The notes under the pieces were generated by a model that worked only from the letters and a program-made list of their open reading frames with translations, had not been told where the DNA came from and did not search any database. A stretch of 64,000 bases of DNA, taken from contig CBDHHC010000024.1 of NCBI GenBank assembly GCA_965263345.1, positions 1,116,001 to 1,180,000 on the forward strand, in the 5' to 3' direction. Positions 7,948-17,797 of the stretch are shown piece by piece; positions within the stretch are counted from its first letter, which is position 1; each line of letters begins with the position of its first letter. The DNA is from CBDHHC01 sp965263345. Lineage in GTDB: Bacteria > Pseudomonadota > Alphaproteobacteria > Rhizobiales > CBDHHC01. A program made the translations under genes and the position numbers.

Positions 7948-8841
7948 GTGACTTTTGTGAACGACTTAAGAAAATTTTCAAATAAGGTAAGTTCCCACCA
8001 AATTGCTGCCTTTACCCAGGTCGCTCGAGAAAGAAGCTTTTCCAAGGCTGCAAAAAAATTAAACATAACCCAGTCAGCAGTAACTCAACACATCTCTAAT
8101 CTGGAAAAAGTAATTGGCACTAGACTTTTTATCCGCAGACGTTCGGGCCTAGAACTGACAACAACAGCAAGAGAAATTTTTAATATATCAGACCGCATTC
8201 ATGTTTTAGAACAATTGCTGGATGAACGCATACAAGACTATTCACAACTTGATGCGGGTCAAATCAACATCATCGCCAATGCACCTAGCCCTGCACTTGG
8301 TTTAATTTCAAAATTCCAGGAGATCTACCCAAGAGTCCAGGTGAACTTCTCACTTGGAATTTGGGCAGAAACGATGGAGCAACTTAAAGAAAGAAAAATT
8401 GATGTTGGTGTTGTCACAGAACCAGAAGATATCGAAGGATTACATAAAATAGAGATTGAGAGGACCAAATATGTTGCTCTTATGTTAAAAGATCATAACT
8501 TGGCAAAAAAACGAAGCATCTCACTAAAAGATTTATCCTCTGAGCGCATTATTTTACCAGCAAAAGGCTCATTAACGCGTAAAGTTTTCACAAACAAAAT
8601 GAAAGAGTTAAACCTATCAGCAAGATCAATTACAACCGTAACGACCTTCCCCCTAACCAAAGAAGCCGTGTTACACGATATTGGTATTGGTATTATATTG
8701 GAAAATGCGTTTTCTCCATCCAATCAACTAAAATCAATCCCCATCAGAGATTTCAACCAAATCTTCCGCAATTTTATTGTGTGTCCAACAGATAAAAAAG
8801 ATTTGCGCCTGGTCCGCAGTTTTTTAGAGTTAGCCCTATAG
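7948..8841 (+). CDS. LysR-family transcriptional regulator
   Basis: A 297-residue LysR-type regulator. The N-terminal winged helix-turn-helix is seen at about residues 16-75 (HQIAAFTQVARERSFSKAA, then NITQSAVTQHISNLEKVIG). Residues ~95-290 form the periplasmic-binding-protein-like co-inducer domain. It is divergent from the Ugp-like ABC operon with a 142-bp shared promoter region, so it most likely controls that operon and itself. The start is uncertain: GTG at 7948 and GTG at 7957 are both possible, and AAAGG lies about nine bases before the second. The 3' end is only 12 bp from the end of the convergent RTX gene. Confidence 0.85.
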   Translation: MTFVNDLRKFSNKVSSHQIAAFTQVARERSFSKAAKKLNITQSAVTQHISNLEKVIGTRLFIRRRSGLELTTTAREIFNISDRIHVLEQLLDERIQDYSQLDAGQINIIANAPSPALGLISKFQEIYPRVQVNFSLGIWAETMEQLKERKIDVGVVTEPEDIEGLHKIEIERTKYVALMLKDHNLAKKRSISLKDLSSERIILPAKGSLTRKVFTNKMKELNLSARSITTVTTFPLTKEAVLHDIGIGIILENAFSPSNQLKSIPIRDFNQIFRNFIVCPTDKKDLRLVRSFLELAL

Positions 8842-8852
8842 CTAGTCCCAAC

Positions 8853-11316
8853 CTAATAATTAATCTCTTCAATATCTGTAAAGTTAACCTGAGATCCATC
8901 CTGCAAAGTAATCGTGCCATCGGCATCTTGTGTCAAAGTAATCTGATTAGACGTTTGACTGCTAATAGAGCCTTCTGTCAGGCTGACAGTCCAATCAGTG
9001 CCATATGTCCCAAGGTTACTTCCACCAGATGAGTCAAAAAGATAAACCGAATCCGTCCAACTGCCCCCACTACCACCATCTATCGTATCTGTTCCATGCC
9101 CCTCAGAAAAGAAGAAGGTATCATTACCATCAGAACCAACCAAAAAATCATTTCCGATACCGCCTTTAATTTGGTTGTCTCCTGCGTCCCCTGTCAAATT
9201 ATCAGCATGTGCAGACCCAATAATATATTCGATTGCAGTGAGGATATCGCCTTCAGCATCACCACCTGTATTATTACCTGTCGTTAGGTTTACTGTGACA
9301 GCAGATGATGAATTTGAATAATTCACAATATCTATCCCAGAGCCTCCATCTATAACATCAGCCCCGGCACTACCATGAAAAGTATCAACCCCATCAAATC
9401 CGTAAACCACATCAGAATTACTAGATCCACTAAGAGTATCATCACTATTTGTGCCCAACTCAATCCCAATAACCTCGTCATAAGTCAGAGAACCAGAATC
9501 CGTCGTACGTACCGTCACGGTATCACTAAATGAAGAACTCGCATCATGCTCAGCAACAAGACTGATATCACCATCTGAGTCAATACTGAACTTCCCACCA
9601 GCATCATCAGTCAAACTATAGCTGAATGTCTCGCCCGCGTCTGGATCAACGCCTGATGCAGTCGCAACCACTGTAGATGCAGCAATCACATCACCACCTG
9701 CGCCACCAGTTCCATCCACGACGACAGCATTATTTTGCGGGTCTCCCCATTTAGTGGCACCGTCGTCAGGATCCATTGCAAAGCTTACAGTCGCATCCCC
9801 CGAGATTGTTATCTGATAAGGACCATCACTCGACCAATCATTCGGATAGTCGCTTTCTGTTTCTAATGCCTCCGCTGATGACATGTCTCTATTGCCTATC
9901 GCTAATATATATGTCCCAGAAGCCAATCCAGTTTCGCTGATGTAAGAATCTAAAAAACCAAAACTGCCATCGGAACCAGCAGCCCCGTCATCGTTTTCAG
10001 AAATGAGGGTATAATCCCCATCACCATCATCACGATACAGAATAATTTTACTGTCCAAGAACCCTGAATTATAGCTCCATGCTAAAACATCAATGGTTAG
10101 ATCACCACCATTATGGGTAATTTCCCAATGATCAATTGATGAGTCAAACGTAGATCTTACAATCTCTCCCGTGACAACTGCAGTTCCAGGTGCACTGGTT
10201 GTTATTGTGGGACTACCTGAGGTAATCGTGATATCTGTCGGCGCTTGATTATCTGATATATTCGCGATCCCTATTGTCCCATCGGCGAACTGGAAATTCT
10301 CAATATTATTTACAGTATCCGTACCCTCTGGGGATCCAGTTCGATTGTCAAGAACAGTGTAAACACCAGAATTCTCTGTTATCGTATAATCTGATCTATT
10401 GCCTGCATATGTAACGGTGTCAGTTCCACTACCACCATCGATCGTATCATTACCAGCCCCGCCTGTTATTGTATCGTTACCACTTCCGCTTATTACAGTG
10501 TCATCTCCGCTACCCAGATCAATATCTGCATCGGATGTTAGTCCTGATAAATCAATATTCTGAGCATCGGTATCTCCTATGATCTGATCAACATCTGTCA
10601 ATGTCGTAACGGAACTAAGATCAAATGTTCCTGCCCCATCGAGACGAACATTCATTTCAATCCCCATGGAGGCTCCATCTCCAGGAGCGCCATCAATCAC
10701 CTCAATAGAGTTAATCTGAGTATCTGCATCCAAACGAATATCCTTAGATGCATTAGGTGTCGCTGAACCATTGCGGTTCTGTAAGGTATCAGTCCCTTCA
10801 CCCCCATCAATAATATCTCCATAGGCATAAGTGTTTTCGACTGTAAACTTATCATCACCGCTCCCCCCATACATTTCGTCAGCGCCATCACTGGCCCATA
10901 AACTATCATTGCCAGCGCCACCAATTAGGATATCTTCTCCATCATCTCCATCTAAGATATCATTACCAGCACCACCAGCCAGGACATCATTTCCAGTATC
11001 GCCCCAAATAGTTCCTCCACCACTTGCTGGAGCAACAACAAAGTCATCTGTACTTCCTCCACCTTCATAGCCATCAGAACCATCAACCAAATTAGAAAGT
11101 GAATATGAAGTGCCATTAAACTGTACAGTTTCAATTCCGCTTAAGGTATCTGTGCCATCGTCACCATCATTGATATTTTGGTCCGTTACAACAAGTTGCC
11201 CATCATCATTAATTTCAAATGAATAGTCTTGTATATTTCCTGAGAAAACCGCTGTATCGGTGCCAGTACCACCATCAATCGTATCATTACCAGCCCCGCC
11301 AGTAAATGTATCTGAG
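8853..11316 (-). CDS. RTX giant protein, C-terminal fragment with secretion end
   Basis: The frame is open from the shift near 11317 to the TAA at 8853; the nominal start at 11090 is an internal TTG. It holds RTX nonapeptides (GGAGNDILDGDDGEDILIG and others), a domain of ~130 residues like bacterial pre-peptidase C-terminal domains (GEIVRSTFDSSIDHWEI ... SGTYILAIGN), a cadherin-like piece, a second RTX block (GSAGADVIDGGSGID) and a C-terminal end rich in Thr, Asp and hydrophobics closing with FTDIEEINY. The uncleaved C-terminus of such proteins is the signal for the type I exporter, whose genes lie divergently upstream of the same gene. Confidence 0.7.
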
Positions 11317-11848
11317 CGCCTGAGCCACCGGTTAAAACATTACCGCTGTCATTACCAACAACAGAATTGGTGCCTGTTGAACCTGTGAGATCAACGTTTT
11401 CAAAATTCAATACGGTATTGCTTGACCCGTCTGAACGTGTGTAAGTACCAGCATCAATATCTATGGTATTGGTATAACCATTGATAGCACTCAGAGTATC
11501 TATACCAGTGCCAGCATCAGCATAGTCATTACCATCTCCTACATTAATAGTGTCATTACCGGCACCGCCGTATATTGTATCATGACCACTACCACCCTGG
11601 ATAATGTCATCACCATCACCACCCGTTAAGGTATCAGCTCCAGTCCCTCCATATAATGTATCATTTCCTACCCCGCCATCAATCGTATCATTGCCAGCAC
11701 CACCAGTGAGCGTATCATTGCCAGCATCACCTTCTATGTCATCATTTCCGGAACCACCAGTTAAAATATCATCTCCATCATACCCGTCCATATACATGCC
11801 ATAGGTATCAACAGACATATCTATCGTATCAGCATAATTTTGAACCAA
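11186..11848 (-). CDS. RTX giant protein, nonapeptide fragment
   Basis: From about residue 4 to 178 this frame is a dense run of RTX nonapeptides (GYDGDDILTGGSGNDDIEGD and similar, about ten units), the calcium-binding beta-roll of RTX proteins. After LTGGSGA (about position 11318) the frame is lost and the remaining ~40 residues are nonsense; the next frame then continues with DTFTGGAGNDTIDGGTG. It is part of the 8853-17560 gene. Confidence 0.6.
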   Translation of the reverse strand: MVQNYADTIDMSVDTYGMYMDGYDGDDILTGGSGNDDIEGDAGNDTLTGGAGNDTIDGGVGNDTLYGGTGADTLTGGDGDDIIQGGSGHDTIYGGAGNDTINVGDGNDYADAGTGIDTLSAINGYTNTIDIDAGTYTRSDGSSNTVLNFENVDLTGSTGTNSVVGNDSGNVLTGGSGAQIHLLAGLVMIRLMVVLAPIQRFSQEIYKTIHLKLMMMGNLL

Positions 11849-12044
11849 CTAAATCTTCTATATCGGAGAATGACAGTGTATCAATCCCGTCAGTCGCAGT
11901 GCCAGCCCGATCCCCCGTACCTGTCACAGTTGTACCGGTTGATAAATTTTCAAATTTCAAATCGTCCTGGGTGCCAGCTCCACCATCAGTATCATCTGCC
12001 CGCAAAACCATCCGTATATTGTAGATCATGACCACTACCGTCAC
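11829..12044 (-). CDS. RTX giant protein, small frame fragment
   Basis: A 71-residue frame with RTX-protein-like content from about residue 16 onward (DDTDGGAGTQDDLKFENLST ... GIDTLSFSDIEDLVGS). The first ~15 residues look out of frame, while the alternative frame there reads GSGHDLQYTDGF. Its end overlaps the next fragment, where the sequence GGTTCAAAATTATGC would read through as DLVGSNYADTIDMS if one A were removed. It supports the view that the gene is one broken unit. Confidence 0.4.
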   Translation of the reverse strand: MTVVVMIYNIRMVLRADDTDGGAGTQDDLKFENLSTGTTVTGTGDRAGTATDGIDTLSFSDIEDLVGSKLC

Positions 12045-12379
12045 CTGCCATATATGGTATCCGCACCCGCGCCACCGTTAATGACATCAACGTTGTCTGT
12101 TCCTGTTAAGGTATCAGCTCCAGTCCCTCCAGTTATGCTCGTTTCGGTATCACTCGTATCTGTAAAAATCACTCCGCCATTGGCAATCGTGATCATTGCT
12201 CAGCAACATCCGTCACATTAATTGTGACGACGTGATCTGTGGTATTGGTACCATCGGAGCATTGGATTGTGATGTTATGGCTTGTGGCTGTTTCATAGTC
12301 CAGGGACTGGCCGGAGACTAGCGTTACCTCACCTGCTTAACTGTCGATATCGATCAAGCCGCATGCGTTACCCGTCAGG

Positions 12380-13573
12380 CTATATGTACATAGCTTCGCC
12401 TGTGGTGTCGGCATAGGTCGTGGCGGCAGTGTAGACGACTATGGTATCGTTGATGTTTTCAGCACCAGATCCTGTAGTGCCGGAGGTGAAGACCTGTCCT
12501 AGATCGTTGGTGTCTATATCGTTGATGGTAATAACTTCGGAATACGTACTTTCGTGAGCATCAGTTACTTCAACTGTGATATTGTGGGATGTCGCTGTTT
12601 CGTAGTCCAGACTAGCCCCTGAAGCGACCTGCAACTGGTTACCAACTATTTCAAAGAAACCTGAAGGATCGCTGGTAATTGCAAACGTATGACTATCCAA
12701 TGTATTGCTATCTGTTTCGGATAAAGTCGCTATCAAAGTTCCAGCGCCGCTGTTTTCAGTAATTGTATCTCTGCTGGCTACAATATCAGTTGGTCCCACA
12801 TTCAGAACATCCGCGGCGCTTAGGGTTCCATCGTCGAATTGGAAATTCTCAACTCCTGTTACTGTATCTGTACCATCAGGTGAGCCACCGCGGTTATCTA
12901 CAATTGTGTAGGTGCCTGAATTTTCTGTAATCGTGTAGTCAGACCAACTTCCGGTGTAAATTGCCGTGTCAGTTCCTGTTCCACCATCTATCGTGTCATT
13001 GCCTGCACCACCGGTTAATGTATCATTGCCGCCACCGCCATTAATAACGTCTGCACCACCACGACCGTCAATTACATTATCGCCAGTATCACCGGTCAGA
13101 GTGTCATTATAATATTCTGTACCTGTAAGGTTTTCAATATTTGTCAGTGTATCACCAGCAGCATCACCTAATGTTCCTGCACCTGTTGAAAGGTCAACAC
13201 TGACACCACTTGAGGACCATTGATAGCTTGCCATATCAATACCAGCACCACCATCCAAGGTGTCACTGCCACCTTCGCCAAATAGGTAATCATTCCCGCT
13301 ACCACCTTCAATGTAGTCATCCCCCTCACCGGAAAAAATTATGTCTGAACCATCCCCACCATAGATTGTATCAACAGTGGTGGTGGTTCCAGTGTCAAAG
13401 GTATCATTACCGCCACCGAGATTATAGGTCATGGCGCTGTCATCACCATAAACCTCATCATTGTAATCTGTACCTGTGAAAGTTTCAAAATTTGAGAAAC
13501 TGTCGCCAGAAGCATCTCCGGTATAACCACCAGCTGCTTGATTTGTATATTGAGCCTGAAATCCCTGAACCAT
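12380..13573 (-). CDS. RTX/cadherin giant protein, middle fragment
   Basis: This 397-residue frame continues the broken gene. It has RTX nonapeptides (GGDGSDIIFSGEGDDYIEGGSGND), a beta-strand block WSDYTITENSGTYTIVDNRGGS also found in the flanking fragments, and one cadherin-like repeat with LDYETATSHNITVEVTD. The nominal ATG at 13573 is an artefact: a TAG lies 15 bases upstream in this frame, and the neighbouring frame reads the expected TLDYSSSTSGIALAF just before it. The frame ends in a degraded cadherin copy at 12380-12500. It is a piece of the 8853-17560 gene, not an independent gene. Confidence 0.6.
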   Translation of the reverse strand: MVQGFQAQYTNQAAGGYTGDASGDSFSNFETFTGTDYNDEVYGDDSAMTYNLGGGNDTFDTGTTTTVDTIYGGDGSDIIFSGEGDDYIEGGSGNDYLFGEGGSDTLDGGAGIDMASYQWSSSGVSVDLSTGAGTLGDAAGDTLTNIENLTGTEYYNDTLTGDTGDNVIDGRGGADVINGGGGNDTLTGGAGNDTIDGGTGTDTAIYTGSWSDYTITENSGTYTIVDNRGGSPDGTDTVTGVENFQFDDGTLSAADVLNVGPTDIVASRDTITENSGAGTLIATLSETDSNTLDSHTFAITSDPSGFFEIVGNQLQVASGASLDYETATSHNITVEVTDAHESTYSEVITINDIDTNDLGQVFTSGTTGSGAENINDTIVVYTAATTYADTTGEAMYI

Positions 13574-13594
13574 CCGTGTTTTGAAAAGCTAGGG

Positions 13595-16500
13595 CTATAC
13601 CTGATGTAGAGGATGAGTAGTCGAGTGTGTCAGTGCCCGTACCGCCATCCATGACGTCTGAGCCAGAGCTACCGATAATCGTGTCATTACCAGAACACCA
13701 TTAATTCCATCATTACCAGTACCACCGTTGAGAGTATCATTACCTGCTCCACCAGATATTCCATCATTACCTGCCTCACCATAAATTATATCATTACCGT
13801 CATTCCCAACAAGTGTATCACCACCATCCCCTCCATAAAATGTATCAGCATCATTTGTTCCATTTATTGTGTCTCCACCAGAAGTACCTGTAATCGAAAC
13901 CTCTGCAACACCGGTATCAGTAAAGACTTGAGGAAATGGTAAGGTGTAAGCTTCACTTTGATCACTTACATTGATTGTGACATTATGATCGGTTGTGTTG
14001 GTGCCATCAGACGACTGGATTGTAATATTGTGCGAAGTTGCACTCTCATAATCCAGAGACTGACCAGATGCCAAAGTTACTTCACCCGTGGAACTATCGA
14101 TCTCGAACAAGCCGCCTGCGTTGTCGGTCAGGCTATACGTGATGCTCTCACCCGTCGTATCCGCATCTGTTGTCGCTGCGGTGTAGACGACTGTGGTGTC
14201 GTTAATATTTTCTGCGCCCGAACCTGTTGCACCAGAGGTGAAGACCTGGCCGACATCGTTGGTGTCGGTGACGTTGATGGTTACATTGTGATCAGTCGTA
14301 TTCGTGCCGTCGGACGATTGGATTGTGATGTTGTGCGAAGTTGCAGTCTCATAGTCAAGGGACTGGCCGGAAGCTAATGTGACTTCGCCTGTGGAGCTGT
14401 CGATTTCGAACAAGCCGCCTGCGTTGTCGGTCAGGCTATACGTGATGCTCTCACCTGTCGTATCCGCATCTGTTGTCGCTGCGGTGTAGACGACTGTGGT
14501 GTCGTTAATATTTTCTGCGCCCGAACCTGTTGCACCAGAGGTGAAGACCTGGCCGACATCGTTGGTGTCCGTCACATTGATCGTGACGTTATGATCGGTC
14601 GTATTCGTCCCATCTGACGACTGGATCGTGATGTTATGGCTGGTTGCCGTTTCATAATCCAGGGATTGACCAGAGGCCAACGTAACCTCACCCGTCGAGG
14701 AATTAATCTCAAACAGCCCACCGGCATTATCCGTTAGACTGTAAGTGATCGTCTCACCCGTCGTATCCGCATCTGTTGTGGCGGCTGTGTAGACCACTGT
14801 CGTGTCATTGATATTTTCTGCGCCGGAACCCGTGGCACCAGACGTAAAGACCTGAGCAACATCATTCTCATCTGTTACGTTAATCGTAACGTTCTGATCG
14901 GTCGTATTCGTCCCATCACTCGACTTGATCGTGATATTATGTGACGTCGCGCTCTCATAATCCAGGGATTGACCAGACACCAATGTCACCTCACCTGTCG
15001 AGGAATTAATCTCAAACAACCCACCGGCATTATCGGTCAGGCTGTAGGTAATGCTCTCGCCTGTGGTGTCAGCATCGGTCGTGGCAGCCGTATAAACCGC
15101 TGTGGTGTCGTTGATGTTTTCTGCACCGGAACCTGTAGCTCCAGAGGTAAAGACCTGAGAGGTGTCATTCACATCCGTCACATTAATCGTAACATTGTGA
15201 TCTGTGGTGTTGGTCCCATCGGACGATTGGATTGTGATGTTGTGGCTTGTTGCAGTCTCATAATCTAAGGACTGACCCGACGCCAGCGTCACTTCACCCG
15301 TCGATGAATTAATCTCAAACAACCCACCCGCATTATCGGTCAGGCTGTAGGTGATTGTCTCGCCTGTGGTATCGGCATCCGTTGTGGCAGCTGTGTAGAC
15401 CACTGTCGTATCATTGATGTTTTCTGCGCCTGAACCTGTTGCTCCAGAGGTAAAGACCTGGCCGACATCATTTGTATCCGTGACATTTACAGTCAAACCT
15501 TTAGAATATGTACTTCCATGAGAATCCGTGACTTCAATCGTAATATTATGGCTGGTTGCAGTCTCATAATCCAAACTGGCCCCAGCTTTTACGCGGACTT
15601 CATTATCAACTATTTCAAAAAATCCAGATGGGTCTGAAGTGATGGAATATGTATGACTATCTAATGCATTTGCATCCGTTGTCGAAAGCGTTGCAACAAC
15701 TGTTCCTATACCACTGTTTTCATTAACACTCCCACCAGAAACACCAATATCTGTAGGGCCAACATTAAATAAGTCAGCAACAGCAACTGTTCCATCCGCA
15801 AACTGGAAGTTTTCAACTCCAATAACAGTATCAGTACCATCCGGCGAGCTGCCCCGGTTATCAACAATTGTGTAGGTACCTGAATTTTCTGTAATCGTGT
15901 AATCAGACCAGTTTCCGCTATAGATCGCTGTATCAGTGCCTCCCCCACCACCAATCGTGTCATTTCCAGCACCGCCTGTTAAAGTGTCATTATCAGCACC
16001 GCCGTTAAGGTGGTCGGCACCGTCACCGCCTGTCAGAATATCATTACCTTCACTCCCCAAAAGCGCATCATTACCGTCACCACCGTTTAGGTTATCATTT
16101 CCCAAACCACCTTGCAGGTGGTCTGACCCTCCTGCACCTGTGATTGTATCGTTGCCATCATAGGCCATAATCCAATCATCGTCTGCTGTACCGTTGAGCG
16201 TGTCGGCACCACTTGTACCCTCGACAAAATCTGTAAGGGTGAATGTTTTATCAGCAAACTGGATTTTTTCTATATTTGAAAATGTATCTAAATCATCACC
16301 AGATATACTAGGGCTACCCCAAGGAGAGTTGTTGTCCCAGATCGACCAGCTTCCATCATTATTATCCCAAAATTCGTAATATTCTGCATTACTTGACATA
16401 ACTAGCGTGTCTGTTCCAGCTCCACCATCTATTGTGTCATCACCGGTCCTACCTGTAATGGTATCATCACCAGAACTTCCTGTAATTATGTCATTACCTG

Positions 16501-17560
16501 TGCCACCTGTAATACTGGTTTCAGTAACACCAGTATCCGCAAAAGTAACCCCACCATCTGCCAACACAATATTTTCCGCGATGTCTGTAACATTGATCGT
16601 AACATTATGATCGGTCGTATTAGTTCCATCACTCGACTGGATCGTGATGTTGTGGCTTGTTGCTGTCTCATAATCCAAAGACTGACCAGACGCCAACGTC
16701 ACTTCACCCGTCGACGAATTAATCTCAAACAACCCACCCGCATTATCCGTCAAACTATAAGTAATCGTCTCACCCGTCGTATCCGCATCCGTTGTGGTTG
16801 CTGTATAGAAAACAGTTGAGCCATTTGCAGATTCTGAAACAGTTGCTGAATCACCCGAAGTAAAGACTTGAGCGTTGTCATTACTATCAACGACTTCTAT
16901 ATTTTGCTCTTCTTCTTGCTCGTTTGAAAACTGGTCTAAGTCTATACCATCATTATCTTCCGCCAGAACAGCCTCAATAATGTCACTGTCTTCTGTCTCG
17001 TTAATTAAGTTGATATACTGTTCAAGAAGAGTAAAATCCTCTGCAAATGAAGTATTATCTATTCTATCGCCATACTGTGGATACGTAATTTCATTATCTT
17101 CAGTAAAAATCTCGGGCGCAGACAGGTCTAATTTCAAACCTGCAATGCTAAACGCCGTTTTGAATTCAATGCCCCCATCACCAGAGGTGTACAAAAGGCC
17201 ATCTTGAACGACTTTATCCTGGTTATCATAGATGGTATTGTCACTAGAACTTTGTTCAGTATTTTTCTCCAGGAGATCGCCCAGAGTCTTATCAACATTC
17301 CCAAATTGCAAGTCTTGTTCTTCAACGCCAGCAGACCATATCGCCTCACCACTAATACTCGTAAGGGCAAAACTCTCGAGCATAGCATTCTTAGTAGAAA
17401 CATCATTTCCCTTAACAGTCTCATTCTCGATGTCAAAGCTAAATTCTTTTGATTTTCTTAAGCTTTCATCATCTAGAAAGGTATCTATGAGAAGGTTTTC
17501 ATCATCAGTATAGACTACATCTTTATGATGTTTCTTATCACCAATTTCATCTGTGCTCAT
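13595..17560 (-). CDS. RTX/cadherin giant protein, N-terminal fragment
   Basis: This is the longest intact frame (1,321 residues) and carries the true start. Residues 1-230 are acidic and non-repetitive with no classical signal peptide, as expected for type I secretion. One cadherin-like repeat (about 232-330) is followed by RTX nonapeptides (GGTGNDIITGSSGDD...), another mixed region, then five consecutive 101-residue cadherin-like repeats beginning with VFTSG and containing DADTTGE, SLTDNAGGLFEI and SLDYETATSHNITI. DYETA and DxND-type motifs are calcium-binding signatures of cadherin repeats. The last ~45 residues (after GNDGING) are out of frame and are not real protein. Confidence 0.8.
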   Translation of the reverse strand: MSTDEIGDKKHHKDVVYTDDENLLIDTFLDDESLRKSKEFSFDIENETVKGNDVSTKNAMLESFALTSISGEAIWSAGVEEQDLQFGNVDKTLGDLLEKNTEQSSSDNTIYDNQDKVVQDGLLYTSGDGGIEFKTAFSIAGLKLDLSAPEIFTEDNEITYPQYGDRIDNTSFAEDFTLLEQYINLINETEDSDIIEAVLAEDNDGIDLDQFSNEQEEEQNIEVVDSNDNAQVFTSGDSATVSESANGSTVFYTATTTDADTTGETITYSLTDNAGGLFEINSSTGEVTLASGQSLDYETATSHNITIQSSDGTNTTDHNVTINVTDIAENIVLADGGVTFADTGVTETSITGGTGNDIITGSSGDDTITGRTGDDTIDGGAGTDTLVMSSNAEYYEFWDNNDGSWSIWDNNSPWGSPSISGDDLDTFSNIEKIQFADKTFTLTDFVEGTSGADTLNGTADDDWIMAYDGNDTITGAGGSDHLQGGLGNDNLNGGDGNDALLGSEGNDILTGGDGADHLNGGADNDTLTGGAGNDTIGGGGGTDTAIYSGNWSDYTITENSGTYTIVDNRGSSPDGTDTVIGVENFQFADGTVAVADLFNVGPTDIGVSGGSVNENSGIGTVVATLSTTDANALDSHTYSITSDPSGFFEIVDNEVRVKAGASLDYETATSHNITIEVTDSHGSTYSKGLTVNVTDTNDVGQVFTSGATGSGAENINDTTVVYTAATTDADTTGETITYSLTDNAGGLFEINSSTGEVTLASGQSLDYETATSHNITIQSSDGTNTTDHNVTINVTDVNDTSQVFTSGATGSGAENINDTTAVYTAATTDADTTGESITYSLTDNAGGLFEINSSTGEVTLVSGQSLDYESATSHNITIKSSDGTNTTDQNVTINVTDENDVAQVFTSGATGSGAENINDTTVVYTAATTDADTTGETITYSLTDNAGGLFEINSSTGEVTLASGQSLDYETATSHNITIQSSDGTNTTDHNVTINVTDTNDVGQVFTSGATGSGAENINDTTVVYTAATTDADTTGESITYSLTDNAGGLFEIDSSTGEVTLASGQSLDYETATSHNITIQSSDGTNTTDHNVTINVTDTNDVGQVFTSGATGSGAENINDTTVVYTAATTDADTTGESITYSLTDNAGGLFEIDSSTGEVTLASGQSLDYESATSHNITIQSSDGTNTTDHNVTINVSDQSEAYTLPFPQVFTDTGVAEVSITGTSGGDTINGTNDADTFYGGDGGDTLVGNDGNDIIYGEAGNDGISGGAGNDTLNGGTGNDGINGVLVMTRLSVALAQTSWMAVRALTHSTTHPLHQV
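13925..15455 (-). repeat. Tandem array of five ~303-bp cadherin-like coding repeats
   Basis: The block encoding QVFTSG (GTGAAGACCTGG or a close variant on the + strand) recurs near 13921, 14239, 14541, 14846, 15150 and 15451, so five units of about 303 bp (101 residues) stand head to tail. Adjacent copies at 14100-14500 are nearly identical over 150 bp, which indicates recent duplication or conversion. Single related copies lie at ~12,190-12,500 (degraded) and ~16,570-16,880. Confidence 0.85.
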
Positions 17561-17797
17561 AACTGATGCCTGGAAAGTTGTTGCTGTATCCTAAAAAATT
17601 TACACTGTTCATTTTAAGATACGAATTACTTTCCTGCTCAAATTTAATTCAAATTTTAATTAAATTACTTCTGATGCAAATTTATTAACTGATTTCATGT
17701 AATTATATCAGGTGGTGCTATCGTAAACATCTCTGTGTTTTTTGTTACGAGAAACAAATAACGAGTATATTCAACTCTATATTGTAAATGTTCAAAA
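17561..17797. promoter_or_regulatory. Divergent promoter region of the RTX gene and its exporter
   Basis: A very AT-rich 237-bp interval separates the RTX gene (minus) from the first exporter gene (plus). It contains runs such as AATTCAAATTTTAATTAAATTA, suited to promoter or nucleoid-protein binding. No clear operator could be assigned. Confidence 0.5.

Larger units (their letters stand above)
8853..17560 (-). pseudogene. Giant cadherin/RTX calcium-binding protein gene, broken by frameshifts
   Basis: Read as one gene this would encode about 2,900 residues: an acidic N-terminal region, cadherin-like repeats of 101 residues, many glycine-rich GGxGxDxL nonapeptides, and a C-terminal end of the type I secretion kind. 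It is split into at least five reading frames. Visible shifts lie near 13694 (one C short in a CCACC context, compared with the neighbouring nonapeptide codons), about 13575-13600, about 11840 (an A4 where A3 keeps the frame) and about 11317. The segment ~11,990-12,440 has many stops and base changes relative to sister repeats. Either the gene is decaying, or the assembly is wrong in a repetitive stretch. The divergent exporter genes show what it belonged to. It would be a secreted adhesin or surface protein. Confidence 0.8.

Noticed and set aside
13925..15455. Regular repeats considered as a CRISPR array
   Set aside because: The period is ~303 bp and the repeats are coding (cadherin-like), with no short repeats separated by unique spacers and no cas genes.
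10831..16610. Pro/Ser-rich and Arg/Cys-rich open frames on the + strand opposite the RTX gene
   Set aside because: They are reverse-strand shadows of Gly-Asp-rich nonapeptide and Thr/Asp-rich codons; none has a ribosome site or family resemblance.
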